Source of the DNA: CBDDIP01 sp965229005
Lineage (GTDB): Bacteria > Actinomycetota > Acidimicrobiia > Acidimicrobiales > Ilumatobacteraceae
Length of the DNA stretch: 64,000 bases
Assembly: GCA_965229005.1 (NCBI GenBank)
Contig: CBDDIP010000002.1
Coordinates: 682,001 to 746,000, forward strand
Reading direction: 5' to 3'
A model generated the notes under the pieces. The model saw only the letters and a program-made list of their open reading frames with translations. It was not told the origin of the DNA and did not search any database. Below are positions 7,552 to 15,447 of this stretch, piece by piece. A program made the translations under genes and the position numbers. Position 1 is the first letter of the stretch; each line of letters starts with the position of its first letter.

Positions 7552-7774
7552 GAAAGATCCCCAGTTCAGAGGCTATTTCACTACCGAAAACGGGCCGTTG
7601 GTCACCGTTTGGTCACAGCGGCAAGTCTCTTTCGAACGCAAGGGCGTTGTTCCCAGCACGGCTGTGCTGGCAATGGCCGCCTCTCTTGACTCGCCGGACG
7701 ACGGCGCAAGCAACGAGTCCGCGCGGAGCGCGGCATCCTCGTCGTCGCCAGGCATGACGTGCGAGTCGACCTGA

Positions 7775-8134
7775 TCACACCGGCCGACGAACTCGAAGCA
7801 CGTCGCGTTGGATGACGGTGACACAGCCGGCGAGCGTTTCGATCTGGTGGCTGTCGATCAAGGTCTCGACCATGTTGACCACGGTGTGAACGCGCTGGTC
7901 GGGGGGACGAAGCACGATGATCCCGGGATGGCCGCCCGGCGGGTACGCGCGGACATCACCGAAGCCGCGGTCGAGAGTGATCAGCAGCCGCGCTTCCAGT
8001 GTCGCAGCGGCGAGCACTTCGGGGTCGGTTCGGCCGCCCAGGGACTCTTCGAGCACAGTGTCGAACTCAATTCCGCGGCCCCTCAGCAGAATCGCGACCG
8101 CTAGTGGGATGTTCTCGTCGAGTTTGATCTTCAA
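7775..8134 (-). CDS. DUF5615 PIN-like toxin candidate
   Basis: A 119-residue protein beginning LKIKLDENIPLAVAILLRGRG and containing LLITLDRGFGDVRAYPPGGHPGIIVLRP, the signature of DUF5615 PIN-like proteins (the Mut7-C/VapC-related fold). The two Asp-containing segments (KLDEN and TLDRGFGD) are the expected metal-site positions for an RNase. I chose the TTG at 8134 because it gives the family-typical N-terminus and overlaps the antitoxin stop as TTGA; the longer frame upstream is the antitoxin gene read out of frame. It is the likely toxin of a type II pair with the gene just upstream. Confidence 0.8.
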   Translation of the reverse strand: MKIKLDENIPLAVAILLRGRGIEFDTVLEESLGGRTDPEVLAAATLEARLLITLDRGFGDVRAYPPGGHPGIIVLRPPDQRVHTVVNMVETLIDSHQIETLAGCVTVIQRDVLRVRRPV

Positions 8135-8370
8135 CGATCGACCGTGAGCGGAAGCAGTTCCTCGCGAGCCAGTTCGGCGCCGTATGCCGCTGCGGCGCGG
8201 ACACCTTCGGTCGACAGTGACGGATACTGCTCGACGATCTGCTCGGAGGTCAGACCGTCGCCGAGGCAGTCCAGCACGACGCTCACCGGAATCCGCGTGC
8301 CCTTCAGGCACGCTTGGCCGTGCGACACGAGCGGGTCAACCGAGATGAGGTCGAATGCGTCCGCGGTCAT
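8131..8370 (-). CDS. DUF433 antitoxin candidate
   Basis: A 79-residue protein with the DUF433 pattern: LISVDPLVSHGQACLKGTRIPVSVVLDCLGDGLTSEQIVEQYPSLSTEGVRAAAAYG. This is a winged-helix-like domain common in VapB-type antitoxins. ATG 8368-8370 gives the family-typical N-terminus; the frame is open further to 8499, but there it reads antisense through the displaced tRNA end. Its stop overlaps the TTG start of the DUF5615 gene, the usual antitoxin-first order. The promoter and operator should lie in 8371-8472. Confidence 0.82.
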   Translation of the reverse strand: MTADAFDLISVDPLVSHGQACLKGTRIPVSVVLDCLGDGLTSEQIVEQYPSLSTEGVRAAAAYGAELAREELLPLTVDR

Positions 8371-8472
8371 GGCCACAAGTCTGCCGCATTCGTGGACGAC
8401 ACGTGGGACGACAAGACGGCTTTTCGTGGACCGGGCAACACGAGCCGACACGTGCCGTGACCACGGGAAAGA

Positions 8473-8498
8473 GGTTCGATGCCCGTCCACCTCCGCCA
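8473..8498 (+). repeat. Displaced selC 3' end (right attachment-site copy) with encoded CCA
   Basis: These bases match the T arm and 3' acceptor strand of selC except for one base and are followed by CCA (8496-8498). No 5' tRNA half precedes them, so this is the displaced original end of the tRNA gene. The original gene therefore encoded its CCA, whereas the rebuilt copy at 7550 does not. Confidence 0.82.
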
Positions 8499-8529
8499 TG
8501 AACCCACAGGTCAGGGACTGTGTCGGTCG

Positions 8530-11500
8530 TCAGGTGTCCAACCCGAATTGTCGTCGCTCTGCGTCGGTGAGGGTCCGGCCGGCCCATGTTTCGGCGATCG
8601 CCGGCCAACCGCTGGCGTCCAGGTCGACGACGACGAGCCGAGCGGCGGGGTTCACGAAGACAGCGGCAGCGTCGGTGACAGCGATGGTCGTGAGCGAGGC
8701 AATGGCGATGGGAGAACCCAGCGGCGCACCTTGGAAATCGAACAGGCGCATCGTGTCGTCGATGAAGGAGACGACGACGATGCCGTCGGCGGTGATGGCG
8801 ATCTGGGCGACCGCGGCGCGCTGGCCCCGCAGGACCGCCCCCGGCGGACCCTCTCCGTGCCCACCGACGAGGGTCACGGTGCCGGTCTCCGCCCCGACGG
8901 CCAACGTCTCGCCATCGGCGCTGAAGGCCAGTGCCGTCGGTCGGTCGGCACCCAGCACCGGCCGTGCGACGACCCGGCCGGTGACGGCGTCCTGGATCTC
9001 CACCAGGTTCGACGTCGTCACGACGGCGACGAGCGCTCCGTCGGGGCTCATCGCCGCGAGTCGGCCCCAGCCGATCCCCGACCTGCCGAGATCGATGTGC
9101 CGCAGCACCTGGCCGTGCTCCAGGTCGACGACGGCCGCCGCCGCCAGGGAGCCGACGAGCGTGATCGTGCCGTCGCCGGGAGCATCGACCCACTGGACGT
9201 AGTCGAGGCCGGTGTCGATCGGTGATCCGCCGGTCGACGGGTCGGTCGGGTCGACCACGCTCACACCGCCGGCCTCGTCGCTGAGGATCAGCCGCCGGGG
9301 CGTCGGCCACGCCAGAGCCGAGCCGGCGAACGGACCGGCAGTTCGAGCACCGGACGCCGTGTCGACAACGACGGAGCCTCGGTCCGCCCCGAGGTTGACG
9401 GCGACCTGGGTGCCGCCTGGCTCGAAGGCGCCGACGTCGTCGATCGACTCATCGCCGATCGAGCGGAGCAGGGCCCCGCCGCCGTCCAGCGCGACCTGGA
9501 CGATCCCACCGGACAAGGCGGTCACGAACACCGTGTCGTCGGGCCCCGCAGCGAGCCGGCCGTCGGACGTGGTCGGTGTCTCGACGGGCAGACCGATCGG
9601 GCCGATCGCGGTCGCCGTCCCGGGCGGCGTGTCGAGCGGCCGATCGAGCTCACCGTCGGTTGCGTAGTGCTCGACCCTTCCGGCCGCGTCGAGGAACGCG
9701 GCGGTGTCGTCGGCCAAGAACAGGGAGGACGTGGCGAGGGTCTGCCGGCCGTCGTCGAGCTCCACGGCGGCCCCATTGCCGAGGTCGATGAGGGTGACGG
9801 CTCCCGGCGCGGCCGAAGCCACCAGCGCTCGTCGTCCGGTGCTGTCGATGGCGATCTCCTGCACGGCCAGCCCGGCGACTTCGACCTCGAGCGTCGGCGT
9901 GCGTGACGTCGTGTCCCACAGCTCGACCGTCGAGGTCCCCACCGTTGACGCACGAGGGAAGCCTGAGCCGGCGATCACGTGCACGCCGTCGGGGTGCCAG
10001 GCGATGGCGGTGACGGGTCCGCTGCCGACCGTCACGGGCGCCGCGCCGACACCACCCTCGAGGTCGATCACCCGCATGGTTGCGTCGTCGGCACCGATGG
10101 CGAGGCGGGCTCCATCGGGTGAGACGGCGATCGAGGTGGCCGAGGCGACCTCGATCGGAGCGCCGACGCGGGCCCCAGAAGCGGTGTCCCACAGTCCGAC
10201 CTCAGCCGTGGTCGCCACCGCCAGGACGGTGTCGGAGACGAACGCCATCGTGCTGATCTCGGCGCCGACGTCGATCTGGCGGACCAACGACCCGGAGGCC
10301 GTTGCGAACACCACGATCGACGTTTCGGAGACGGCGGCCAGGACGCCTCGATCCGGCGAGGTGACCGGCCTCTTCAGGATCTGCTCGCCCGCCGACAGGT
10401 GGCGCACGATCGCAGGGAACCGCAGGAGGGCAGCGGCCAGCGCCCCATCGGTCTCCGGAAGCCGACCTCGTCGGCCGGCCTCGACGGCAAGGAGCGCAGC
10501 GGTGTCGGGCCGGGACGACACCAGCGCCACACCTTCGGCGGCGAGACGGCGTTGGTCGGCGAGCGTGGCCTGACGCTGCGCTTCGGTCGTCTGGCGTTGT
10601 GCTTCGGCCGCCTCGCGATCCGCTGTTGCGGCCTGGCGCTGTGCTTCGCCGGCCTGCTGCTGTGCCTCGCTGCGCTGGGTGAGCGCGACGGCGCCGGCGA
10701 CGAGCGCCAGCACCAGGCCGATCACGGTCGCTGCGAGCAGCCGTCGCAGCCGTCGGCGGTTGCGACGATCGCGGCGCTCGCCGGCGGACTGCTGCGCCCT
10801 GCTGGCATCGAGGAACGCGCGCTCCGCTGCGGTCGGTTGGATCGACCCACGTTCGGCCCGCTCGGTGACGACCTCGAGACGAGCTCCAGCGTAGAGATCC
10901 TCCGCAGACCTTCCCGCGGCCTCCCAATCCCTCGCCGCCTGGGTGAGGTGTGCCTGCACTCTGAGTGAGTCACGATCCTCGTCGAGCCAAGCGCGCAGCC
11001 GCGGCCACTCGCGGATCAGCGCCTCATGGGCGACCTCGACGGTGTGCTCGTCAGCGATGACCAACCTCGCCGCGGTCAGGACTGCGAGGACGTGCGCGGC
11101 GGCAGGCGGATCGTCGCCGACCGCGGACATCTCCTCGAGCCCGACTCGCCGACGGGTATCGGCCGTGCCGTCGCCCAGCTCGGTCAGCCGGATGAACATG
11201 GCACGAGCGATCGCCTGCTCCGAGCCGTCGAGCTCGGTGGTGAAGGCGAGGTCGGCCGAACGGGCGATGGCCCCTCGCGCCCCGCCTGACGATCGGTAGT
11301 CGGCGATGGTGAGCACACCACCACGGTGACGCCGCCACGTCTCACGCATGGCGTGTGACAGCAAGGGCAACCCGCCGGGCTCGTCCAGGACGTCGCTCAC
11401 CACGAGGTCGACGAGCCCGTCCTGCAGCCTGAGCCCGGCGTCGAGTGCCGGTCGCTCGATGACGTCCTCCAGCTCGTGCTGCGTCATCGGCCCGACCAGC

Positions 11501-13335
11501 ACCGTGCTGCGTTCGAGCGCTCTGGCCGTCGCTGGGTGGACGGCGAAGTGGGCGTAGAAGTCGCCCCGCACCGCGACCACGACGCCATGCGGCCCCGGCT
11601 CCGTGAGCGCATCGAGGAACGCCACCCGTTCCGTGGCGTCGCCGCACAACGTGAAGCACTCCTCGAGTTGGTCGAACGCAAGCACCCCGGGCCCGGGCCC
11701 CAGCGCACGGCGGGCGTCCTCGAGGGACTCCAGTGGGTGCTCGCCGGGAGTCCGCACCACCGTCGCTCCGGCGATGGACGGGAGCACGCCGGCACGCAGC
11801 AGCGACGACTTGCCGCTCCCTGACGCGCCCGCGACGCCGACGAACCGATTCGTTCCGAGCTTCTCCAGGATCTCCGCGACCAGTTCCCGGCGACCGTGGT
11901 ACCGGCCGGCATCGGAGGCGTCGAAGTGCTCGAGACCCTTGTACGGACAGACGACGAGCATCGTCGCGGCAAGCGTCACGCCTGACGGTTCGGCCGCCGC
12001 GAAGCGGCGGGCGACCTCGACGATCCGCACCGCGCTCCCACCGGTCTCGCCGACGACCGCCGCCAGGCCGGCGTCGTCGTCGACCGGGCTCGCGCCCAAC
12101 GCGGCGAACAGGTGGGCGACGCCGTCGACGCCGAAGGGTGTCAGCGCGATCCGAGTGACCGCCGGGTCGCCATCGAGCTTGGCGAGCATGACCCGCAACG
12201 CGTCACCGGATGCGGCGAGCGGCGGCCGGTGCGTCGCCAGCACGACGAGCGGACCCCGGACGTCCGTCAGCCGGGCCAGTGCCACGAGCGTGGCCGCATC
12301 GGCGACGTGGATGTCCTCGACGACGAGGACCATGGGGCCCGACGCGCCACCGAGGCACTCGCACACGGCGTCGAGGCGGGCCTCGATCGTCGGCATCGAC
12401 CGTCCCGGCTCGAGCCCGAGCCGCCGCGCGATCGCCGGCACCATCTCGGCGAGTACCGGAGCGTGGTCGCCCAGCATCGTGCGCAGGCGGGCGGGCGGCG
12501 TCGCCAGCGCCAACCATCGCAACGCTTGGACGAACGGTGCCAGTGGCTCGTCCAATGGGGCGCTGCGCCCGAAGAGCACAGTCGCCGCCCGGCCAGCGTG
12601 TTGGGCGACCTCGGCGACCAGCCGCGAGCGGCCGGTGCCGGCATCTCCGCCGACGAGGACGAGCGCCATCGAGCTCTCGCCCAGCGTGCGATCCACACGG
12701 TCGCACAGCGTCGCCCGATGTCCACCTCGATCGAGAAAGCTCGGATCGAGCGAGGTGTCCAGCTCGGGCGTCACGACCCTCCCAACGCTGGCGCCCGACC
12801 GTCCCGGCTCCGAGACACGGACCGACGGGAACGGCGCGGGGAAACCCTTGAGCTCGAGGGCGCCGACCGGCTTCACGAGCCAACCAACCCGGGCGAGGTC
12901 GGCGACGCGACTCGGCGCATACAGCTCGCCGCTGCCCGCCGCTGCGCAGAGGCGCGCCGCTTCGACGACCGGTGGGCCGAACCAGTCGTCCTCCTCGTGG
13001 GTTGCCGGACCGGACGAGACCCCGACGCGGATCGCCAGGAGCACGTCCGGGTCGCGCCGGGCCAAGCCGTCGATGCCTCGCAGCATGGCCAGTCCGCAGC
13101 GCACGGCGTCGTCGATCGTCGCGAACACGGCCATCAGCCCGTCGCCCTGGGTCTTGACCACGGCGCCACCGACCGCGTCGACGGGGCGCCGGAACGTCGC
13201 GAAGACATCGCGGCGAACGTCGTCGCTCGCTGCCGCTCCGATCCGGCTCAGCAGTGCGGTGGAGCCAACGAGATCGCAGAACAGGAACGCCACATCGCGG
13301 CTCGGCTGGGCGACGCCGGTCGCGCCCATGCTCAT
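8530..13335 (-). CDS. Class III nucleotidyl cyclase-NTPase-nSTAND1-transmembrane-beta-propeller protein
   Basis: A 1601-residue multidomain protein. Residues 12-165 form a class III cyclase domain: metal Asp residues lie in LFCDLVGSTALL and VVKTQGDGLMAVF, and the family's catalytic Arg in AARLC is kept. The usual Asn before it is changed (GPPVVEAARLC). Near residue 230 lies a first P-loop-like motif GGDAGTGRSRL with Arg for Lys, plus LVVEDIHVAD. From about 465 an nSTAND1 NTPase starts (CPYKGLEHFD) with Walker A GASGSGKSS and Walker B LAFDQLEECF. A membrane span near 872 and a Gln/Ala-rich coiled coil follow. The last 620 residues are WD40-like beta-propeller repeats. It is probably a membrane-tethered signalling protein; its ligand and product are unknown. 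Confidence 0.85.
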   Translation of the reverse strand: MSMGATGVAQPSRDVAFLFCDLVGSTALLSRIGAAASDDVRRDVFATFRRPVDAVGGAVVKTQGDGLMAVFATIDDAVRCGLAMLRGIDGLARRDPDVLLAIRVGVSSGPATHEEDDWFGPPVVEAARLCAAAGSGELYAPSRVADLARVGWLVKPVGALELKGFPAPFPSVRVSEPGRSGASVGRVVTPELDTSLDPSFLDRGGHRATLCDRVDRTLGESSMALVLVGGDAGTGRSRLVAEVAQHAGRAATVLFGRSAPLDEPLAPFVQALRWLALATPPARLRTMLGDHAPVLAEMVPAIARRLGLEPGRSMPTIEARLDAVCECLGGASGPMVLVVEDIHVADAATLVALARLTDVRGPLVVLATHRPPLAASGDALRVMLAKLDGDPAVTRIALTPFGVDGVAHLFAALGASPVDDDAGLAAVVGETGGSAVRIVEVARRFAAAEPSGVTLAATMLVVCPYKGLEHFDASDAGRYHGRRELVAEILEKLGTNRFVGVAGASGSGKSSLLRAGVLPSIAGATVVRTPGEHPLESLEDARRALGPGPGVLAFDQLEECFTLCGDATERVAFLDALTEPGPHGVVVAVRGDFYAHFAVHPATARALERSTVLVGPMTQHELEDVIERPALDAGLRLQDGLVDLVVSDVLDEPGGLPLLSHAMRETWRRHRGGVLTIADYRSSGGARGAIARSADLAFTTELDGSEQAIARAMFIRLTELGDGTADTRRRVGLEEMSAVGDDPPAAAHVLAVLTAARLVIADEHTVEVAHEALIREWPRLRAWLDEDRDSLRVQAHLTQAARDWEAAGRSAEDLYAGARLEVVTERAERGSIQPTAAERAFLDASRAQQSAGERRDRRNRRRLRRLLAATVIGLVLALVAGAVALTQRSEAQQQAGEAQRQAATADREAAEAQRQTTEAQRQATLADQRRLAAEGVALVSSRPDTAALLAVEAGRRGRLPETDGALAAALLRFPAIVRHLSAGEQILKRPVTSPDRGVLAAVSETSIVVFATASGSLVRQIDVGAEISTMAFVSDTVLAVATTAEVGLWDTASGARVGAPIEVASATSIAVSPDGARLAIGADDATMRVIDLEGGVGAAPVTVGSGPVTAIAWHPDGVHVIAGSGFPRASTVGTSTVELWDTTSRTPTLEVEVAGLAVQEIAIDSTGRRALVASAAPGAVTLIDLGNGAAVELDDGRQTLATSSLFLADDTAAFLDAAGRVEHYATDGELDRPLDTPPGTATAIGPIGLPVETPTTSDGRLAAGPDDTVFVTALSGGIVQVALDGGGALLRSIGDESIDDVGAFEPGGTQVAVNLGADRGSVVVDTASGARTAGPFAGSALAWPTPRRLILSDEAGGVSVVDPTDPSTGGSPIDTGLDYVQWVDAPGDGTITLVGSLAAAAVVDLEHGQVLRHIDLGRSGIGWGRLAAMSPDGALVAVVTTSNLVEIQDAVTGRVVARPVLGADRPTALAFSADGETLAVGAETGTVTLVGGHGEGPPGAVLRGQRAAVAQIAITADGIVVVSFIDDTMRLFDFQGAPLGSPIAIASLTTIAVTDAAAVFVNPAARLVVVDLDASGWPAIAETWAGRTLTDAERRQFGLDT

Positions 13336-13542
13336 GGATCGCGCCCGTTCATCGGCTTGCGTCCGCTTCGGTCACCCCGCACAAGAGCATCGCTCTGATT
13401 CCTCCGGGCGCATCCTGGCACGGCGACCGCACGGCAGGCGCCGGTCGGCGGCGCACGGCGGAGCGGGGGTCTGGAAGGACGGTTGACGTTGAACGCCTCT
13501 CGCAGGACCGAGCGTGGAGGGGTGCGCAGCTGTCGACGGACC

Positions 13543-13611
13543 GGGGACAGCGGGTGACGGAAATCGTCAGGCGTTGTCCCGAGACACGTCGATGTCGGGC
13601 GTTGTCCCGAG
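13543..13611. repeat. Type A dispersed palindrome (copy 1)
   Basis: GGGGACAGCGGG then TGACGGAAATCGTCA then GCGTTGTCCCGAG (to 13583), followed by a second GCGTTGTCCCGAG ending at 13611. The outer arms (GGGACA/TGTCCC type) and the inner TGACG/CGTCA pair match the copies at 17313, 28558, 28701 and 29231. It lies in the 232-base gap upstream of the cyclase gene and runs into the 3' end of the small membrane-protein gene, to which it gives the last codons and stop. Confidence 0.75.
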
Positions 13612-13830
13612 CGTGGGCTCGGTGGTGACGACGTCCGTGGCGTGCCCGCTGTGATGGAGGCTCGACCAGGGGACGATGGCGAGAGCGAGGAGGACGGCGA
13701 AGGCGCCGACCCACCAGCTGAGGTCGATGCGTTGGCCGTGGCCGACGTCGAGGGCAACGCCGAGGCCGCCGACGCAGGCGACGATGCCGAGCACCGCGGA
13801 GATCGGGTCGAAGCGGTGGCGTTCCATCAC
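13567..13830 (-). CDS. Small two-span membrane protein
   Basis: An 87-residue protein with two hydrophobic segments (AVLGIVACVGGLGVALDV and WWVGAFAVLLALAIVPW) and a hydrophilic tail. Its start overlaps the stop of the PspC-domain gene by four bases (ATGA), so it is the second gene of that unit and probably works with it in the membrane. The last 20 residues, including a doubled TCTCGGGACAACGCC-derived segment and the stop codon, lie inside a dispersed palindrome. The repeat seems to have replaced the original C-terminus. No family is recognised. Confidence 0.7.
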   Translation of the reverse strand: MMERHRFDPISAVLGIVACVGGLGVALDVGHGQRIDLSWWVGAFAVLLALAIVPWSSLHHSGHATDVVTTEPTLGTTPDIDVSRDNA

Positions 13831-15329
13831 AGCACCGTCGTCGAGGTCGCCGGCACCGTCGAGGTCGGCAGCACGTTCGTCGCGGTTGGGGTCGTTGCGA
13901 CGGGGCTCGTCGTGGTCGTGACGACCGAGGCGCGCAGCGCCTGGAGGTCGATCACCTCGCCGGTCGGCGTGATCAGCAGGCTCCGCGGCAGCAGTCGGTA
14001 GGTGCCGAGGTTGCCGGCGAAGTCGATGACGTTCGGGACATCGCCTTCGCCACCGAAGCCGTCGTCGAACACCTGCCCGACGACCACACGATCATTGGCG
14101 TCGATCACCGCGACACCGCCGTCGATCACGATCCAGCCGTCCGAGGTGATGGCCAGCGACTCCGAGATCTGGGTCAGCTGACCCGGCACCGTGCCGCCCG
14201 GCAGCACCGTGGTCGGCAAGCCGGGGACGTCGGGACTGGTCGCGCCGGGGAAGAAGGGGTCGCCGTCGTCGGTGACGACCGGCTCGGCGTACTCGTTGAT
14301 GGTCAGGTCGCCGTGCCCGATGCGGACGTCGACGATCACGGACGGTGCCCCGTCCGGCCCGATGGTGATGACGTCACCGACGCGGTGCGAGCCCTGCGTG
14401 CTCATCCTGATCGAGCCGTCGTCGATGTCCGCATGGATCTCGATCGTGGTCAGCCCGTTGCTGGTGATGTCGACGTCGCCGAACGCGACTCGCATCGTCG
14501 GGCGCACGACCGAGGCGGGCGCGCCGTCGACCCACAGCGATGCGCTGCCGGAAGCGACGCGCATGTCGCGAGTGCCGAACAGGCCGGTGGTGTCGATGCT
14601 GGCCGACGAGTTGCCGCGCTCGGTGATCGGCACGCCCAACCGAGCGCACACGCCCCAGGCCCATCCGGCGAGACCGAAGAGGATCGCCGGGACGATCAGC
14701 CAGCGCGCGTGGCCCACGAAGATGCCGACGAGGAGACCGATGCCGCAGACAACGGCGGCCGCGCCCAACCACTGTTCGGGGTGCAGGCGCCCACCGTTGG
14801 CCTTGTCGATCAGCGCGCCGACCGCAGCAACCGCGAGGGCGAGGGCGAGCGCTGCTCGCCCGAGCGGCGAGGGCGGCGGCTTCGGAGCGCGAACCATCGG
14901 CGAGGGTGCCTGCCAACGCATCGCCGCGGGCTCGGTTGCGCCGGTCGACGTCCTCGGCTGCCACAGCGCGAGCGCCAACCCGGCGAGCAGTGCAACGATC
15001 GCCACGGGCCCGTCGACGAAGTGCAACGGGTGAGATTCGCTCAGCGCGAGCGGCAGGCCGACGATCAGCAGCGCACCGCCGGCGTACCGCAGCCATGGCT
15101 GCGACCGACCGGCGATGAAGACCATCCAGAGGCCGGCGTACAGGAGCAGGCCGACGCCGTCGAGCAGCGCCAGCACGACGAGACCGAGGCGCACCCACAG
15201 CGGGTCGACGCCGAGGCGCTCGCCGACGAACGCGCCGACACCACCGATGACCCGGTTGGACTCGGGCGTCTCGGTGGTGGACGCCCCGCTCGTGGCGGGG
15301 CGTTCGATGTCGGGGGCAGCGGGCAGCAT
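13827..15329 (-). CDS. PspC-domain multi-span membrane protein
   Basis: A 500-residue protein. Residues 20-80 form a PspC domain (NRVIGGVGAFVGERLGVDPLWVRLGL, then a hydrophobic helix). Several further membrane spans follow, then an extracytoplasmic beta-rich domain (MRVAFGDVDITS ... VDVRIGHGDLTIN) like the adhesin/LiaF-type C-terminal domains seen in envelope-stress proteins, and a Thr-rich tail. I chose ATG 15327-15329 because it gives a short leader before PspC; the open frame further upstream covers the divergent promoter. The gene is divergent from the PspC-kinase gene 118 bases away and is probably a sensor or target of that two-component system. Confidence 0.8.
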   Translation of the reverse strand: MLPAAPDIERPATSGASTTETPESNRVIGGVGAFVGERLGVDPLWVRLGLVVLALLDGVGLLLYAGLWMVFIAGRSQPWLRYAGGALLIVGLPLALSESHPLHFVDGPVAIVALLAGLALALWQPRTSTGATEPAAMRWQAPSPMVRAPKPPPSPLGRAALALALAVAAVGALIDKANGGRLHPEQWLGAAAVVCGIGLLVGIFVGHARWLIVPAILFGLAGWAWGVCARLGVPITERGNSSASIDTTGLFGTRDMRVASGSASLWVDGAPASVVRPTMRVAFGDVDITSNGLTTIEIHADIDDGSIRMSTQGSHRVGDVITIGPDGAPSVIVDVRIGHGDLTINEYAEPVVTDDGDPFFPGATSPDVPGLPTTVLPGGTVPGQLTQISESLAITSDGWIVIDGGVAVIDANDRVVVGQVFDDGFGGEGDVPNVIDFAGNLGTYRLLPRSLLITPTGEVIDLQALRASVVTTTTSPVATTPTATNVLPTSTVPATSTTVL

Positions 15330-15447
15330 GAGCGGCACGGTACGCCCGTGCCTGGAGGCCGGCCATGGGGGATGACCCTGGTTGGACCCCTTGCGGATGG
15401 GGGATCCGCCCGATGTGCGAGGCCGATCCCTGTGACACCATGCAGGG

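Larger units (their letters stand above)
7552..8496. mobile_element. 945-bp selC-integrated mini-island carrying a toxin-antitoxin pair
   Basis: The segment lies between two 24-bp direct repeats of the selC 3' end. It carries about 220 non-coding bases next to the tRNA, then a DUF5615 gene and a DUF433 gene. No integrase is left, so it is either a decayed remnant or an element moved in trans. The stretch 7552-7774 contains two TTGGTCAC direct repeats (7598-7605 and 7609-7616), possibly integrase arm-binding sites, and no convincing gene. tRNA-Sec genes are known integration targets in enterobacteria; here the same target is used in an actinobacterium-like genome. Confidence 0.75.

Noticed and set aside
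5364..7757. A 797-codon plus-strand frame across tadA, tadZ and the dehydrogenase
   Set aside because: It is antisense to genes with clear family motifs and has the biased Arg/Gly/Ala composition of a high-GC shadow frame; it also runs through selC.
7573..7824. An 83-codon minus-strand frame next to selC
   Set aside because: It overlaps the DUF5615 3' end, has no family pattern and may hold only decayed integrase-region sequence.
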